DNA of 64,000 nt from Melieria omissa (taxonomy: Eukaryota > Arthropoda > Insecta > Diptera > Ulidiidae): NCBI GenBank assembly GCA_963971225.1, contig OZ020269.1, forward strand, positions 40,631,264-40,695,263, in the 5' to 3' direction. The notes under the pieces are model-generated. The model was not told the DNA's origin. It saw nothing but the letters and a program-made list of their open reading frames with translations, and did not search any database. The position numbers and the translations under genes are program-made. Below are positions 21,566 to 31,912 of this stretch, in pieces (positions within the stretch are counted from its first letter, which is position 1; each line of letters starts with the position of its first letter).

Positions 21566-22864
21566 AAGGCTGTCCACACCAAAATTTGGTCACTAAAAAA
21601 CACCCCTGTGCCTCATGTTACGACTTATTTTTCATAAACATTTTCAAATCTAAACATGCGATGATTCAAATGTAAGTTCTCCATTAAAATTATTTTCATT
21701 AAGTTCTTTGATTCTTTTAAAATGGTAAGCCAATTGGAGAAGCGAAAATTGATTTTACACGAATTTATTTGGAACAGACAACATAGCGCACGGAAAATTG
21801 CAAAAAAAACTAAATTTCGCACCATCTACGGTGATAAATGTTTTAAAAAACTTCAATAATCGTTTGTGCTTAGATTCTAAAAAAGGAAGTGGTGGAAACA
21901 ATAACCAAAGCGATATTCACAGCGCAAAAAAGTGAAGCAAGAGTTTAAAAAGGATCCAAGGATATCCACTCGTGCAGTAGCAAAAAAAATTCGCATGTCG
22001 AAATCATTTGTACAAAAAGTAAAAGAAAAAGAAGGTTTGAAAACTTATAAAGCTCAAGTGGTGCCCGATCGTAACGCCAAACAAAATTTGACAGCAAAAC
22101 AGCGATGCAGAAAACTTTATGAAACACAATTGACCAAATTTAAATGTGTTGTAATGGCTGATGAAACTTACTGTTTTAAGAATTTTAAATATATCCCGGG
22201 ACAAGAGTTTTACACTGCAGAATCACGACAAGATGCACCTGATGACGTAAAAATAAAAAAACGTTCCAAATTTCCACAAAAACTGATGGTTTGGCAAGCG
22301 ATTTGCTCCTGTGGTAGGAAAACGGATCCTTTCGTTACATCGGGCACAATAAATGCAGAAATTCACAAAAAGGAGTGCTTGGAAAAGCGTATTCTGCCTT
22401 TTATAAAAAGCCATAATGTGGGTACTCTGTTTTGACCCGACCTCGCTAGTTGTCACTATGCTTGAGACGTCCTAAAGTGGTATAAGGACAATGGAGTGTT
22501 TTTCGTTGCTCGCGACTGCAATCCTCCCAATAGCCCGGAGCTGCGACCAATAGAGAATTATTGGTCTATTGTTAAGAGAATCTTAAAAAGCACACGTGGC
22601 TCCATCAATACAGAAAAAAAGTTCCGTTCGAAATGGTTGTGGGCGTCAAAAAAAGTCACGCAGGACCTCGTGCAAAAAATGATGGGAACAGTTCGGCAAA
22701 AAGTGCGCCTGGTAGCATACGAAAAATAGCATATTAAAACGTATGTTATATAACATTTCTTTAAAGTATCTAGTTACAAATACAACAAATTTTTTTAGAA
22801 AAATATCATTGTTTTTTATTTTATATACATTTTAAAGTGACCAAATTTTGGTGTGAACAGCCTT
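21566..22864 (+). mobile_element. DD37E Tc1/mariner-type transposon
   Basis: Inverted ends AAGGCTGTCCACACCAAAAT at 21566 and ATTTTGGTGTGAACAGCCTT ending at 22864 are flanked by TA on both sides (21564-21565; 22865-22866). At 1299 bp it has normal length for the superfamily. The transposase runs from the ATG near 21723 to 22729. Confidence 0.88.
21723..22729 (+). pseudogene. DD37E transposase, several breaks
   Basis: The start reads MVSQLEKRKLILHEFIWN, a helix-turn-helix type N-terminus, with frame changes before 21932. From 21932 one frame runs to 22729 with two TGA codons (22433-22435 and 22463-22465). Motifs: STRAVAKKIRMSKSFVQKV, VMADETYCFKNF (first Asp), LMVWQAICSCGRKT, PDLASCHYA (second Asp, between the two stops), NSPELRPIENYW (Glu). 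I count 37 residues between the second Asp and this Glu, the spacing of the DD37E family known from mosquitoes. The stops sit at the catalytic site, so the copy is dead. Confidence 0.82.
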
Positions 22865-23053
22865 TATTTGGAAAATATTGCGATTCTGAGGTAAGCCAAT
22901 TGTGAGCGGTTTTGCTTCAAAAATACCTCTAATTATCATGTTTTTTGGGTGTAACTTTTTTGTTGTTGGACATTTTCGAATAAGTTTTTTTGGTTAGATA
23001 AACCTTCAGGAGTTCTTGGATTGCACATATTTTGTAAAAATTTTTTTTGTTAA

Positions 23054-23294
23054 CCCTTTGAGTACGGAATTATTTGGAGACTTTTATGCATATGGAACGG
23101 ATTTAATTTTTTGCTATATGGATTAATATGTAAGAGTAATACATTATATTGGAATATGCTTATATTGGTGATATAAATATATATATAAAATCAACGCCTA
23201 CTTATCAAACTCAGATGACGAGTCAGACTCGTCCACCGTAACTTCGCCCAAGTAAACACATGACGAGTCTCACTCGTCAAATGTACTCAAAGGG
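23054..23294. mobile_element. Small TTAA-flanked (piggyBac-type) MITE
   Basis: Ends CCCTTTGAGTAC and GTACTCAAAGGG with TTAA on both sides (23050-23053; 23295-23298). 241 bp. It contains two perfect short hairpins, GACGAGTCAGACTCGTC (23217-23233) and TGACGAGTCTCACTCGTCA (23261-23279). No coding capacity. Confidence 0.85.
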
Positions 23295-23800
23295 TTAATT
23301 TATTGAGTTAACATGATAATTAGAGGTATTTTTGAAGCAAAACCGCTCACAATTGGCTTACCTCAGAATCGCAATATTTTCGAAATAGTCATTAAACACT
23401 CTGAATTTTATTTTTAGGTGGTGACAACACCAATTTTTTTTCGCGACCCACCTTAATGCTCAGAACTGAAATAACAGGGAAAACAGGTTTTTTGAAGATT
23501 TTTCGAAAACGCTTCTTACAAAAATTTTTTTGATTTTCAGTTTTGTGTTCAGAGCCGAAAGTTAGTCTAGAAAACTCTTTTATTTTTCGAGTAGTGTTAT
23601 TGATGATTGAATATATATGCGACGATTATAAATTAAATTTCTGTACTATATACAAAATATTTCGGGGGGTTTATACCCCCAAAAAACCCTCCCCTGTGTG
23701 CGCCAATGCCAGTCAGCCTTGCCGTGAGACCCTCAATAAACTTCGTCTTGCCCTCATTTATCACCAGACCAATTTTGGCAGATTCTCTTTCGATTTGAAG

Positions 23801-24303
23801 AAAAACGTATTGTCAAAATAAATAAAATGAATAGCAAAGCAGTAAATTCTAGCTGGATTTCTGTAGCTAAAACGGTCAGTTTAGCTTGACTTTGAAATAA
23901 GCTTTTTTTTTAACTTACAAGTAAGTTTCTGTTTATTCGCATTTTTGATAGTTTTCATTTTCGAGAGAATAAGCTATAAATTTAGTTCTTGCAAATTGTT
24001 ATTGGAAAATATACATACGTAGTTATACATATCGCACAGGCACAACAAAAGTGACACAACTCAAAATTTTTGACTTTTCAGGAAACGCAAAAAACTGTTT
24101 CTGAGCTAAATAAAATTTTTTTTAAATAACGTATAGACCGTTCAGTAGAAAATCCTTACAGATTATTCTTTATGATAAGTTGCAAAATTTTTTTTTTATT
24201 TTACACTAGAAAATCCGAAATTTTGAATTGTGACTGTTTTGATGATATTTCAATTCAATCATTACCGAATTATTTCAAGTTATGCCACTTTTTCTGAATT
24301 TAA
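23801..24303. other. AT-rich spacer
   Basis: About 500 bp without a gene. A weak inverted pair, GTGACACAACTCAAAATTTTT near 24050 and its rough complement near 24215-24245, is the only structure seen. Confidence 0.4.
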
Positions 24304-25026
24304 GGGGGGTTTCTACCTTGTGCGGCCGAGAAAACATGTTTTTTTGAAAAATTTTTGATGGGAAGGTTTTTAAGATAAACACTGGAAAATTTTTTCAGAT
24401 GTAGGTATATGTTTATTGTACAAGTAAAAAAAGTTTCAAGATAAAATATGCAAAGGGAAGGGAGGGGGCCATCGAGCAATGGCGGCGCGCCGGACGAATT
24501 TTCCTTACTCGCGGAAGTCCTGCCGCTGTTTGAGATGACTTGAAACACAAAAATGAAAGTTTTTCTTATTCTGTATCCTTTTGTCTATGGCAGGAACTAG
24601 GATTAAAAAAAAAATGAAAAATGAAGGAGTAATGCGATTTTGACTAAAAAACTCAATTTTTACCTACTTTTTTCAATACAAATTTTTATTTTTAATGAAA
24701 AAAATTATTATTTCTTGAAGATTCTAGTTCGTGCCATAGCTAAGACCTTGATAAATGACTGTTTAAAATTTCGTAGCTATTGCTCAACTCGTGTGGCCTA
24801 AATCACTTCCGCAAGGTCAAAAAATGTAGTTTTGAGAAAAACGCGTTCAAAGTTTTGCTTCAGTATAAAGTGAAGAGCGACACCGCTACCTGTTTCGACA
24901 AATTGCTTCCGTAATTCGAAAGATTTCAACTTCAAATTTTGGGAGCGTATTCTACAATTATGTATTAACCCAAAAATGCATGAAAAAAAAATCGATTTTT
25001 TTGACCGCACAAGGTAGAAACCCCCC
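24304..25026. mobile_element. TTAA-flanked (piggyBac-type) MITE
   Basis: Ends GGGGGGTTTCTACCTTGTGC at 24304 and GCACAAGGTAGAAACCCCCC ending at 25026, with TTAA on both sides (24300-24303; 25027-25030). The 723-bp body has no gene. The very ends resemble the MITE at 2295-3049. Confidence 0.85.
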
Positions 25027-25030
25027 TTAA

Positions 25031-25408
25031 TAATTATAAATGACAGTTAAAAAGTTGAAAGAAAAATTGTGAAAATTCATAATTAATTTTAATAACTAAA
25101 ACTATATACAAAAACTGTCAGAATTTTGCTTAAAATTAACTTTAACAAAAATTTATTTCATCAAAAGTGACACAATTTGAGTTAGGACTCTTTTGCATTG
25201 AGCTGCGGCGATCAAATAGCATCAAACTTCTGACATGAAGAGAGACCTAACTGTATTTTTGTAACAGTTAACAACAACAAAATATACTGAGCTTTTGCTG
25301 ATTGGTAGATTTATGCATTGTGCACAGTATTAACACATAAACCCGAAAATGAACGCACTTTTGTAGTGCGTGTGCGATATATACTATATAGTATAAACAT
25401 AAATGACA
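25031..25408. other. AT-rich spacer
   Basis: About 380 bp between a TTAA MITE and a mariner. No coding sequence or repeat end recognised. Confidence 0.4.
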
Positions 25409-27044
25409 TACTACTGTGATCAAACTGAAAGGTGAATTTTTAATTTAAACTTCGCGGGTTTTTCGAATCGGTAAATTTTTTGTTTCTGTAAGTTGGTAGC
25501 ACTGTTAGTTACATCTATGCTAAATTTCACGTCAAACTATTCATTAGTATTTGAGATACGCGTCGTTTTGTGAGGCTCTAAAAGTGAATTCTTCGATTTT
25601 TACTATGTCTGAATTTATTGAACAAAGAAGTTGCATTAAATTTTGTTTGCGGAATGAAATTTCGCCTGCAGAAACGTTGAGGATGTTGCAAAAAGCCTTT
25701 GGTGACCAAACTCTGTCTTCTAAAAGTGTTTACAAGTGGTATAACGAGTTCAAAGCCGGTCGTGAGAGTGTTGAGAAAAATGTGGTGTCAAATCGGCCAA
25801 AACCATCGACTGATGAACATCACGTCAAACAAGTCAAAGAAATGGTGCTTGAAAATCGTCGATTAACTATTAGAGACATTGCTGATAGTTTGGGCATATC
25901 ATTTGGATCGGTGCAGGCGATTTTGAAAGACGAATTGGGCTTGAGAAGAGTAAAATCTCGAATGTTTCCAAAAACACTCAATTTTTTCGAAAAAGATCGT
26001 CGTGTTAACATCTGTGAAACAATGCTTTCTGACTATCAAAACGTAATGAAACGCATCATAACTGGAGATGAGACTTGGGTCTACGGGGTCTGAGCGAATG
26101 TCGTACAAAAGGTGAGCCAAGACCAAAAAAATCGCGTCAAAGTCGCTCAAAAATCAAGGTCATGTTGACAGTTTTCTTTGATTACACTGATCAACAGCAA
26201 AATGGCTTTTCTGGGTTTGACATCAGTTCTAGGGTAATTGGGTACCGCTGATTTCGAATCCGCAAACCGTTTTTAAAACTTAGTTTCCGTTTTCGCAAAA
26301 AATGGGCGTGTCACTTTTTCGGATTTTCCCTGACTTTTTGCACGTTTTCGATTGTAATTTCTAAATCAACAAACCGGTTGACTTGGTTTTCTCTTCGTGG
26401 CATTTGCAACATCTCACGGCTTCTTTTCCAATGTAATTTATTTTTATAAGTTTTAAAATTCCGCGGTAATTGGACCTCAAAGTCGGAAAATATGGAATTT
26501 CAAGGCGTTTTCTTGGATGGTCAAAAACATGCACATTTTTCTTAAATCTATTAATGAGTTAGGTGTTAAATGAAAGCGGAAACATCAAATAATACAGCAC
26601 AGACAATTTATTTGGCGTGGTTCCCATTCTTATCGAAATAATAGGAAAAATGTGCCATCGTGATTTTCATCAATTTTCACACTTTTTCCTTAAAAAAATT
26701 AGAGCCTCAAAATATGCACAGATTTTTATTTTTTTTTTTAATAAACAACAGTTTTTTGGTTTGTTGCTTTGCTTATACTTCAGACCAGCACACAAAAAGT
26801 ATGCCTGTTTTTATGACGACAGTTTTCAATTTGAGCTAAATTGGTAAGCAAAAACAAGAAATTTACTTCGCTTAAGAAATTTCAAGCAAAAGGGGAAAAT
26901 AAATTAATCGGGTTTCAGTCCTCACAAAGTACGCGATTCAAAGACAAACTATATTATAAAGCTGCTGTAATTGCTAGTTTTATATTGTAAAAGAATAGTT
27001 ACTGTTATTATGATAAGACAAAATTCTTGTGACCAACAAACACT

Positions 27045-27160
27045 CAAGCAAAAGAACAAACGAATAAACGAACAAATGAACAAGCGAACAAAAGAACAAA
27101 TGAACAAAAGAATGAATGAACAAACAAACAAACGAACAAATGAACAAACAAATAAACATT
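27045..27160. repeat. GAACAAAY-type microsatellite
   Basis: A run of imperfect 8- and 4-base units built from GAACAAAC, GAACAAAT, GAATAAAC and AACAAACAAACG. Its ORFs are low-complexity artefacts. Confidence 0.85.
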
Positions 27161-27169
27161 CATTATATA

Positions 27170-27766
27170 TGGGGTGTTTTTTTTAGAGGTTTGTTTTTCG
27201 AATAGAGATAAAACTGGCATTTTGTGGTCTTGTTTGTTTGGTTTGGTTTGCCATTTCATCATGAACAGGTTGACAAAAGAACAACGCTTGCAAATCGTGC
27301 AAATTTATTTCGAAAATAATGGTTCAGTTCGCGAAGTTTACCGCAAGCTCCGTCCATTTTATGGTCGACATAATCGTCCATCAGAGCAAAATCGGTCCAT
27401 CCATCGGTTAACCATGGGTCGTTTTCGCACTACGTTTCCTCTATGTGATAATACGCATCCGCAGAGACGTCGAACAGTGCGCACCGAAGAAACAATTGCC
27501 GCTGTAGAGCAAAATGTTGAAGAGGACCCGAATGAATCGATTCGCCACCGTGCACAGCAATTGGAGCTTTGTCCATCAACTTTAAAAATTGGACCTGTAG
27601 AATTGGCTTTATTCGAGCCAGCCGCGGCGGCCACATGCCCGAAATCATATTTAAACATTAATGGCATAAAATTATCCTTCCAATAAAGCCAAATTGATGG
27701 ACATTAAAACGATTTTCTTGTGTTTTATTTCAATTCGAAGTTCTATACCTCTAAAAAAAACACCCT
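27170..27766 (+). mobile_element. Internally deleted DD41D-type element
   Basis: Inverted ends GGGTGTTTTTTTTAGAGGT and ACCTCTAAAAAAAACACCC near TA. The body starts a transposase at 27261 (MNRLTKEQRLQIVQIYF, VYRKLRPFYGRHNRPSE, TVRTEETIAAVEQNVEEDP) and then jumps to the extreme 3' end (GGHMPEIIFKH). The centre with the catalytic residues is missing. It is a different subfamily from the element at 9555-14981. Confidence 0.8.
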
Positions 27767-28738
27767 ATACTATATAGATTACATGTTTAGATGTAAACAT
27801 TAAATATTTATAAATCTCTTTCAAAATCTTCCCCTTTTCCTTGAAATTTCTTAAGCAAAGTAAATTTATTATTTTTGCTTACCAATTTAGCTCAAATTGA
27901 AAACTGTCGTCATAAAAACAGGCATACTTTTTGTGTGCTGGTCTGAAGTATAAGCAAAGCAACAAACCAAAAAACTGTTGTTTATTAAAAAAAAAATAAA
28001 AATCTGTGCATATTTTGAGGCTCTAATTTTTTTAAGGAAAAAGTGTGAAAATTGATGAAAATCACGATGGCACATTTTTCCTATTATTTCGATAAGAATG
28101 GGAACCACGCCAAATAAATTGTCTGTGTTGTATTATTTGATGTTTCCGCTTTCATTTAACACCTAACTCATGAATAGATTTAAGAAAAATGTGCATGTTT
28201 TTGACCATCCAAGAAAACGCCTTGAAATTCCATATTTTCCGAATTTGAGGTCCAATTACCGCGGAATTTTAAAACTTATAAAAATAAATTACATTGGAAA
28301 AGAAGCCGTGAGATGTTGCAAATGCCACGAAGAGAAAACCATGTCAACCGGTTTGTTGATTTAGAAATTACAATCGAAAACGTGCAAAAAGTCAGGGAAA
28401 ATCCGAAAAAGTAACACGCCCATTTTTTGCGAAAACGGAAACTAAGTTTTAAAAACGGTTTGCGGATTCGAAATCAGCGGTACCCAATTACCCTAGAACT
28501 GATGTCAAACCCAGAAAAGCCGACCAAAAGTCGAAATTTGTTGCCCTGTGTTATCGTGGTGTGGTGCATTATGAATTCCTTCCGCCGGGCCAAACTGTCA
28601 ACAAGGAATATTATTTGAGCGTTATGCGCCGCTTACGTGAAGCTATTCGCCTCAAGAGGCCAGAATTGTGGGCCGGCAACTCTTGGTTTTTGCACCACGA
28701 TAATGCACCATCTCATACTGCATTGGTTCTTCGTGATC

Positions 28739-31691
28739 TTACTTACTTACTTAACTGGCCATAACAACCCGTTATCGGGTCACGGCCTGCCGCAAAACTT
28801 CTCTCCAGGCGCCTCTGCTTCGCGCGCGCCTTCTCCAGTTGGTCACACCAAGAGATACCAGGGCCTCTTCCACTTGGTCCTTCCACCGGAGACACGGCCT
28901 CCCTCTTCGCCGTCGACCTCCAACCATCGCATCGAATACCTTTTTCGCCGGAGCTTCGTCGTCCATGCGGCAGACATGACCGAGCCAGCGTAGCCGCTGG
29001 ATGTTAATTCGCTGCGCTACGTCCATGTCCTTATACAGCTCATACAGCTCGTTATTGGTTCGTATGTGATAGTCGTCACCAACCCGAACAGGGCCGAAGA
29101 TTTTGCGAAGCACCTTCCTCTCGAACACTCCAAGGGCCGCTATGTCGTTTCGTGTCATTGTCCATGCTTCAGCGCCATAGAGGAGCACGGGCAAGATAAG
29201 CGTCCTATAGAGTGAAAGTTTTGTCGGTCGAGAGAGGTCTCTACTTCTCAATTGCCTACCGAGACCGTAGTAGCACCTGTTGGCAAGAGTTATCCTTCGC
29301 TTTATCTCCAGACTGACATCATTGCTGCTGTTGATGGCGGTGCCAAGGTAGACGAATTCCTTGACAACTTCAAAAGCATACCTGTCGGCCTCGACGTGAG
29401 ACCCTAGCCGCTGCGAGTCCCTGCGTGTAGACAGCATATACTTCGTCTTGCCCTCATTTACCACCAGACCCATTTTGGCAGATTCTCTTTCGATAGCCGC
29501 AAAGGCAGCGGTGACATCTCGCTTGTTACGTCCGATGACATCAATATCATCAGCGTCAGCAAGGAGCTGGACACTTTTGTTGAAAATTGTGCCATTACGA
29601 TGTACACCGGCCTTGCGCAGAACACTCTCCATGGTGAAGTTGAAGAGGTCGCAGGACAAAGGATCACCCTGTCTGAAACCTCGAACGGTATCAAAGGGGT
29701 CGGAGAGGTCACTTCCAACCTTGACGGAGCTGCGCGTATTGCTCAACGTCGCTCTGCAAAGTCTCACGAGCTTTGCAGGGATACCAAGTTCAGACAATGC
29801 GGCATATAGGCGATCCCTTATCGGGCTATCGAATGCTGCCTTGTAATCGATGAAGAGATGGTGTGTATCGATTTGGTTCTCATGGGTCTTCTCCAGGATT
29901 TGGCGTAGAGTGAGTATCTGGTCGATGGTGGACTTACCAGGTCTAAAGCCGCACTGATAAGGTCCAATCAGCGCCTTGGCGAGTGGCTTTAGTCTTTCAC
30001 ATAATACGCTCGTCAGGACCTTGTATGCAATGGGAAGTAGGCTGATACCCCTGTAGTTGGCGCATATTGTTGGGTCGCCTTTCTTCAGCACAGGACAAAG
30101 GGCACTGAGGTTCCAATCGTTGGGCATTCGTTCCTCCAGCCATATTTTGCAAATGAGCTGATGCATGCACCCAATCAGCTCACCGCCGCCGGCCTTGAAC
30201 AATTCAGCTGGTAGCCCATCCGGCCCTGCAGCTTTGTTGTTCTTGAGTCGCTGGATAGCGACCCGTACCTCGTCATGGCTGGGCGGTGGCACATCCACAC
30301 CGTCGACGTCGATTGGTGCCATCTGGACATCTTCACCACTGGCGGTATTGTTCCTTTCGTCGCCTGCGAGCAGCTTGGTGAAGTGCTCCTTCCACAACCT
30401 CAGCACACCCTGCGCATCCGTAACCAGATCCCCGTTTTCGTCTCTGCAAGAAGATGCCCCAGGCTTAAATCCTTCCGTAAGACGCTTAACTTTTTGGAAG
30501 AATTTTCGGGCGTCATTCCTGCTCCTGCACTCCTCGATTTCCTCACGCTCGCGCCTTTCTTGCTCCCGTTTCTTGCGTCTAAAAAGGCACCTCTCTTTCT
30601 TCCTCTCCTCCCGGTATTTTTCTGTCATGGCTCGCGTGGCGGCCGACTGCAGGGTCTTCTTGTATGCAGCAATCTTCACTGCAGTGGCTGCGCGACACTC
30701 TTCATCGTACCATTGGTTTTTTGGTGGTGGGCGTCGAAAACCAAGGACATTTTCTGCGGCGGCGCGCATAGAGTGGGATAAGTGAGCCCATAATCCGCCG
30801 ATGTCATCAGGTGGAGAGGGGGAGCGACCGAGCTGGTTGGAGAGTTGAGCGGAGTAGGCTTCGGCTACCCCTTGTGATCGCAGCTTACTGATGTCCAGCT
30901 TTCTTCGCAAACTAGGTTGTGCGGTCTTCGCTGCGCAAAGACGCATGCGTACCTTGGCTGCAACAAGGTAGTGGTCCGAGTCGATGTTGGGTCCTCGGAA
31001 CGTGCGCACATCTAGAATGCTAGAAGCATGCCTTCCATCAATCACAATGTGATCAATCTGGTTGCGTGTGGATTGATCGGGGGATAACCAGGTGACCTTG
31101 TGGATATCGAGGTGCTGGAATCTGGTGCTACTAACTACCATGTTTCGTGCCGCGGCGAAATCGATCAGCCTCAGACCGTTGTTCGAAGTGGTCCCATGGA
31201 GGCTGAACTGCCCGACTGTGGGGCCAAAGACGCCTTCTCGCCCGACCTTTGCGTTGAAGTCCCCGAGGACAATTTTGACGTCATGGGCCGGGCACCTGTC
31301 GTAGACGTCCTCGAGCTTCGCATAGAAGGCATCCTTGGTCGCATCGTCCTTCTCTTCCGTCGGAGCGTGCGCGCAAATCAGGCTGATGCTAAAGTATTTA
31401 GCTTTGATGCGGATCGAAGCCAGCCGTTCGTTCACCGGAGTGAACCGAGAGACGTGGTGGCGAAGTCTCTTGCTGACCACAAATCCGCAGCCAAATTCGC
31501 GCTTCTCCGCATGGCAGCTGTAGTAGATATCGCAGTCTGCTCGCTTAGAGCAACCTTGTCCTGTCCATCGCATTTCCTGGATGGCGGTGATGTCAGCCTT
31601 ACATTTCGTGAGGGCTTCCGCCAGTTGGATAGAGGCACCTTCCCTATAGAGGGTCCGGACATTCCAGGTGCATATCCTCAAATCATGGTCC
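28739..31691 (-). mobile_element. RTE-type LINE
   Basis: Minus-strand non-LTR element flanked by a 16-bp TSD, TTGGTTCTTCGTGATC (28723-28738 and 31692-31707). The 3' end is a short TAAG repeat (AAGTAAGTAAGTAA), typical for RTE elements, which use short repeats instead of poly(A). The ORF starts only 10 bp from the 5' border, so a 5' UTR is missing or very short. Confidence 0.9.
28772..31681 (-). CDS. RTE LINE polyprotein: endonuclease and reverse transcriptase
   Basis: An open 969-codon frame. The AP endonuclease (residues about 1-245) has RICTWNVRTLY, ITAIQEMRW, VLGDFNAKVG, TWLSPDQSTRNQIDHIVID and NIDSDHYLV, so the catalytic Asn, Glu, Asp and His blocks are present. The reverse transcriptase (about 470-760) has NYRGISLLPIAYKVL, CGFRPGKSTIDQ, FIDYKAAFDS and GFRQGDPLSCDLFN. 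The catalytic box reads LLADADDIDVIGR: the aromatic residue usually found in YADD/FADD is Asp here. The C-terminus has a basic stretch (GGRRRRGRPCLRWKDQ) and a W-rich end, typical for the family. Because of the changed box the RT may be inactive although the frame is open. ATG at 31681 is the first in frame and begins the conserved domain directly. Confidence 0.88.
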   Translation of the reverse strand: MRICTWNVRTLYREGASIQLAEALTKCKADITAIQEMRWTGQGCSKRADCDIYYSCHAEKREFGCGFVVSKRLRHHVSRFTPVNERLASIRIKAKYFSISLICAHAPTEEKDDATKDAFYAKLEDVYDRCPAHDVKIVLGDFNAKVGREGVFGPTVGQFSLHGTTSNNGLRLIDFAAARNMVVSSTRFQHLDIHKVTWLSPDQSTRNQIDHIVIDGRHASSILDVRTFRGPNIDSDHYLVAAKVRMRLCAAKTAQPSLRRKLDISKLRSQGVAEAYSAQLSNQLGRSPSPPDDIGGLWAHLSHSMRAAAENVLGFRRPPPKNQWYDEECRAATAVKIAAYKKTLQSAATRAMTEKYREERKKERCLFRRKKREQERREREEIEECRSRNDARKFFQKVKRLTEGFKPGASSCRDENGDLVTDAQGVLRLWKEHFTKLLAGDERNNTASGEDVQMAPIDVDGVDVPPPSHDEVRVAIQRLKNNKAAGPDGLPAELFKAGGGELIGCMHQLICKIWLEERMPNDWNLSALCPVLKKGDPTICANYRGISLLPIAYKVLTSVLCERLKPLAKALIGPYQCGFRPGKSTIDQILTLRQILEKTHENQIDTHHLFIDYKAAFDSPIRDRLYAALSELGIPAKLVRLCRATLSNTRSSVKVGSDLSDPFDTVRGFRQGDPLSCDLFNFTMESVLRKAGVHRNGTIFNKSVQLLADADDIDVIGRNKRDVTAAFAAIERESAKMGLVVNEGKTKYMLSTRRDSQRLGSHVEADRYAFEVVKEFVYLGTAINSSNDVSLEIKRRITLANRCYYGLGRQLRSRDLSRPTKLSLYRTLILPVLLYGAEAWTMTRNDIAALGVFERKVLRKIFGPVRVGDDYHIRTNNELYELYKDMDVAQRINIQRLRWLGHVCRMDDEAPAKKVFDAMVGGRRRRGRPCLRWKDQVEEALVSLGVTNWRRRARSRGAWREVLRQAVTR

Positions 31692-31912
31692 TTGGTTCTT
31701 CGTGATCATTTCGCCAAAAATTCAACAAATATCGTTCCGCAAGCACCGTATTCGCCTGATTTGGCCCCGTGTGACTTCTGGCTGTTCAGCAAACTCAAAA
31801 GACCACTCCGAGGACACCGTTTTGACTCAATTCAGGAGATAAAAGCTGAATCGAAGAAGGCTCTGATGGCCATCCCGACGGAGGATTTTTCCAAGTGCTA
31901 TGATGAATGGAA

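Larger units (their letters stand above)
21476..23464. repeat. Long inverted repeat (palindromic element) with nested insertions
   Basis: Left arm 21476-21565 plus 22865-22938, right arm 23312-23464. Matching blocks are GCTCATTAAGATGGGTCGC, CACCACCTAAAAATAAAATT, CAGAGTGTTTAATGACT, TTGCGATTCTGAGGTAAGCC and GCAAAAATACCTCTAATTATC-type sequence, all inverted in the right arm. The DD37E element interrupts the left arm; a TTAA MITE lies in the loop. Part of the sequence family recurs at 35907-36322. Confidence 0.8.
20829..23708. mobile_element. hAT-like non-autonomous element carrying nested insertions
   Basis: Ends CAGAGGCGCACGCAGGA at 20829 and, as its complement, CATTGGCGCACACAGGGG ending at 23708. 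Flanking 8-mers CTTGTCAG (20821-20828) and CCAGTCAG (23709-23716) agree at 6 of 8 positions, a decayed hAT-type TSD inside the RTE relic. A GGAGGGTTTT block lies at both ends. Inside are a palindrome, a DD37E element and a TTAA MITE. Confidence 0.65.
20308..23800 (-). pseudogene. RTE-type LINE 3' remnant, split by a hAT-like element
   Basis: 20308-20828 is a diverged copy of the start of the RTE LINE region at 28750-29390: GGCCATAACAACC, GGCCTGCCGCAAAACTTCTC, TTGGTCACACCAAGAGAT, GCGGTGCCAAGGTAGACGAA. The match resumes at 23709 (CTTCGTCTTGCCCTCATTTA, then CAGATTCTCTTTCGAT). The 2.9 kb between is the hAT-like insertion. The coding frame is broken many times. Confidence 0.85.
26184..28553. repeat. 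Foldback element with 700-bp arms
   Basis: 26202-26900 and 27826-28521 are inverted copies, nearly identical by eye. Outer blocks are GGCTTTTCTGGGTTTGACAT and its complement; inner blocks are GAAATTTCAAGCAAAAGGGG and its counterpart. The loop of about 900 bp holds a GAACAAA-type microsatellite and a deleted DD41D element. It interrupts the mariner frame between VFFDY and RGVVHYEF. The target duplication is not clear, so the outer limits are within about 20 bp. Confidence 0.8.

Noticed and set aside
23500..23800. A CRISPR-like or satellite array around the GACGAGT palindromes
   Set aside because: Only two palindromes, no regular spacers, and they are part of one small MITE.
24048..25190. A transposon bounded by GTGACACAA motifs (24050 and 25163)
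   Set aside because: The two motifs are in direct, not inverted, orientation and no TSD fits; only the TTAA MITE between them is well supported.
26949..27262. Several open frames with FVCSFILLF- or NKRTNEQTNK-type proteins
   Set aside because: They are translations of the GAACAAA microsatellite on both strands.
30165..30785. A 206-codon plus-strand ORF
   Set aside because: It is antisense to the open RTE ORF, whose codon pattern and motifs explain the lack of stops.
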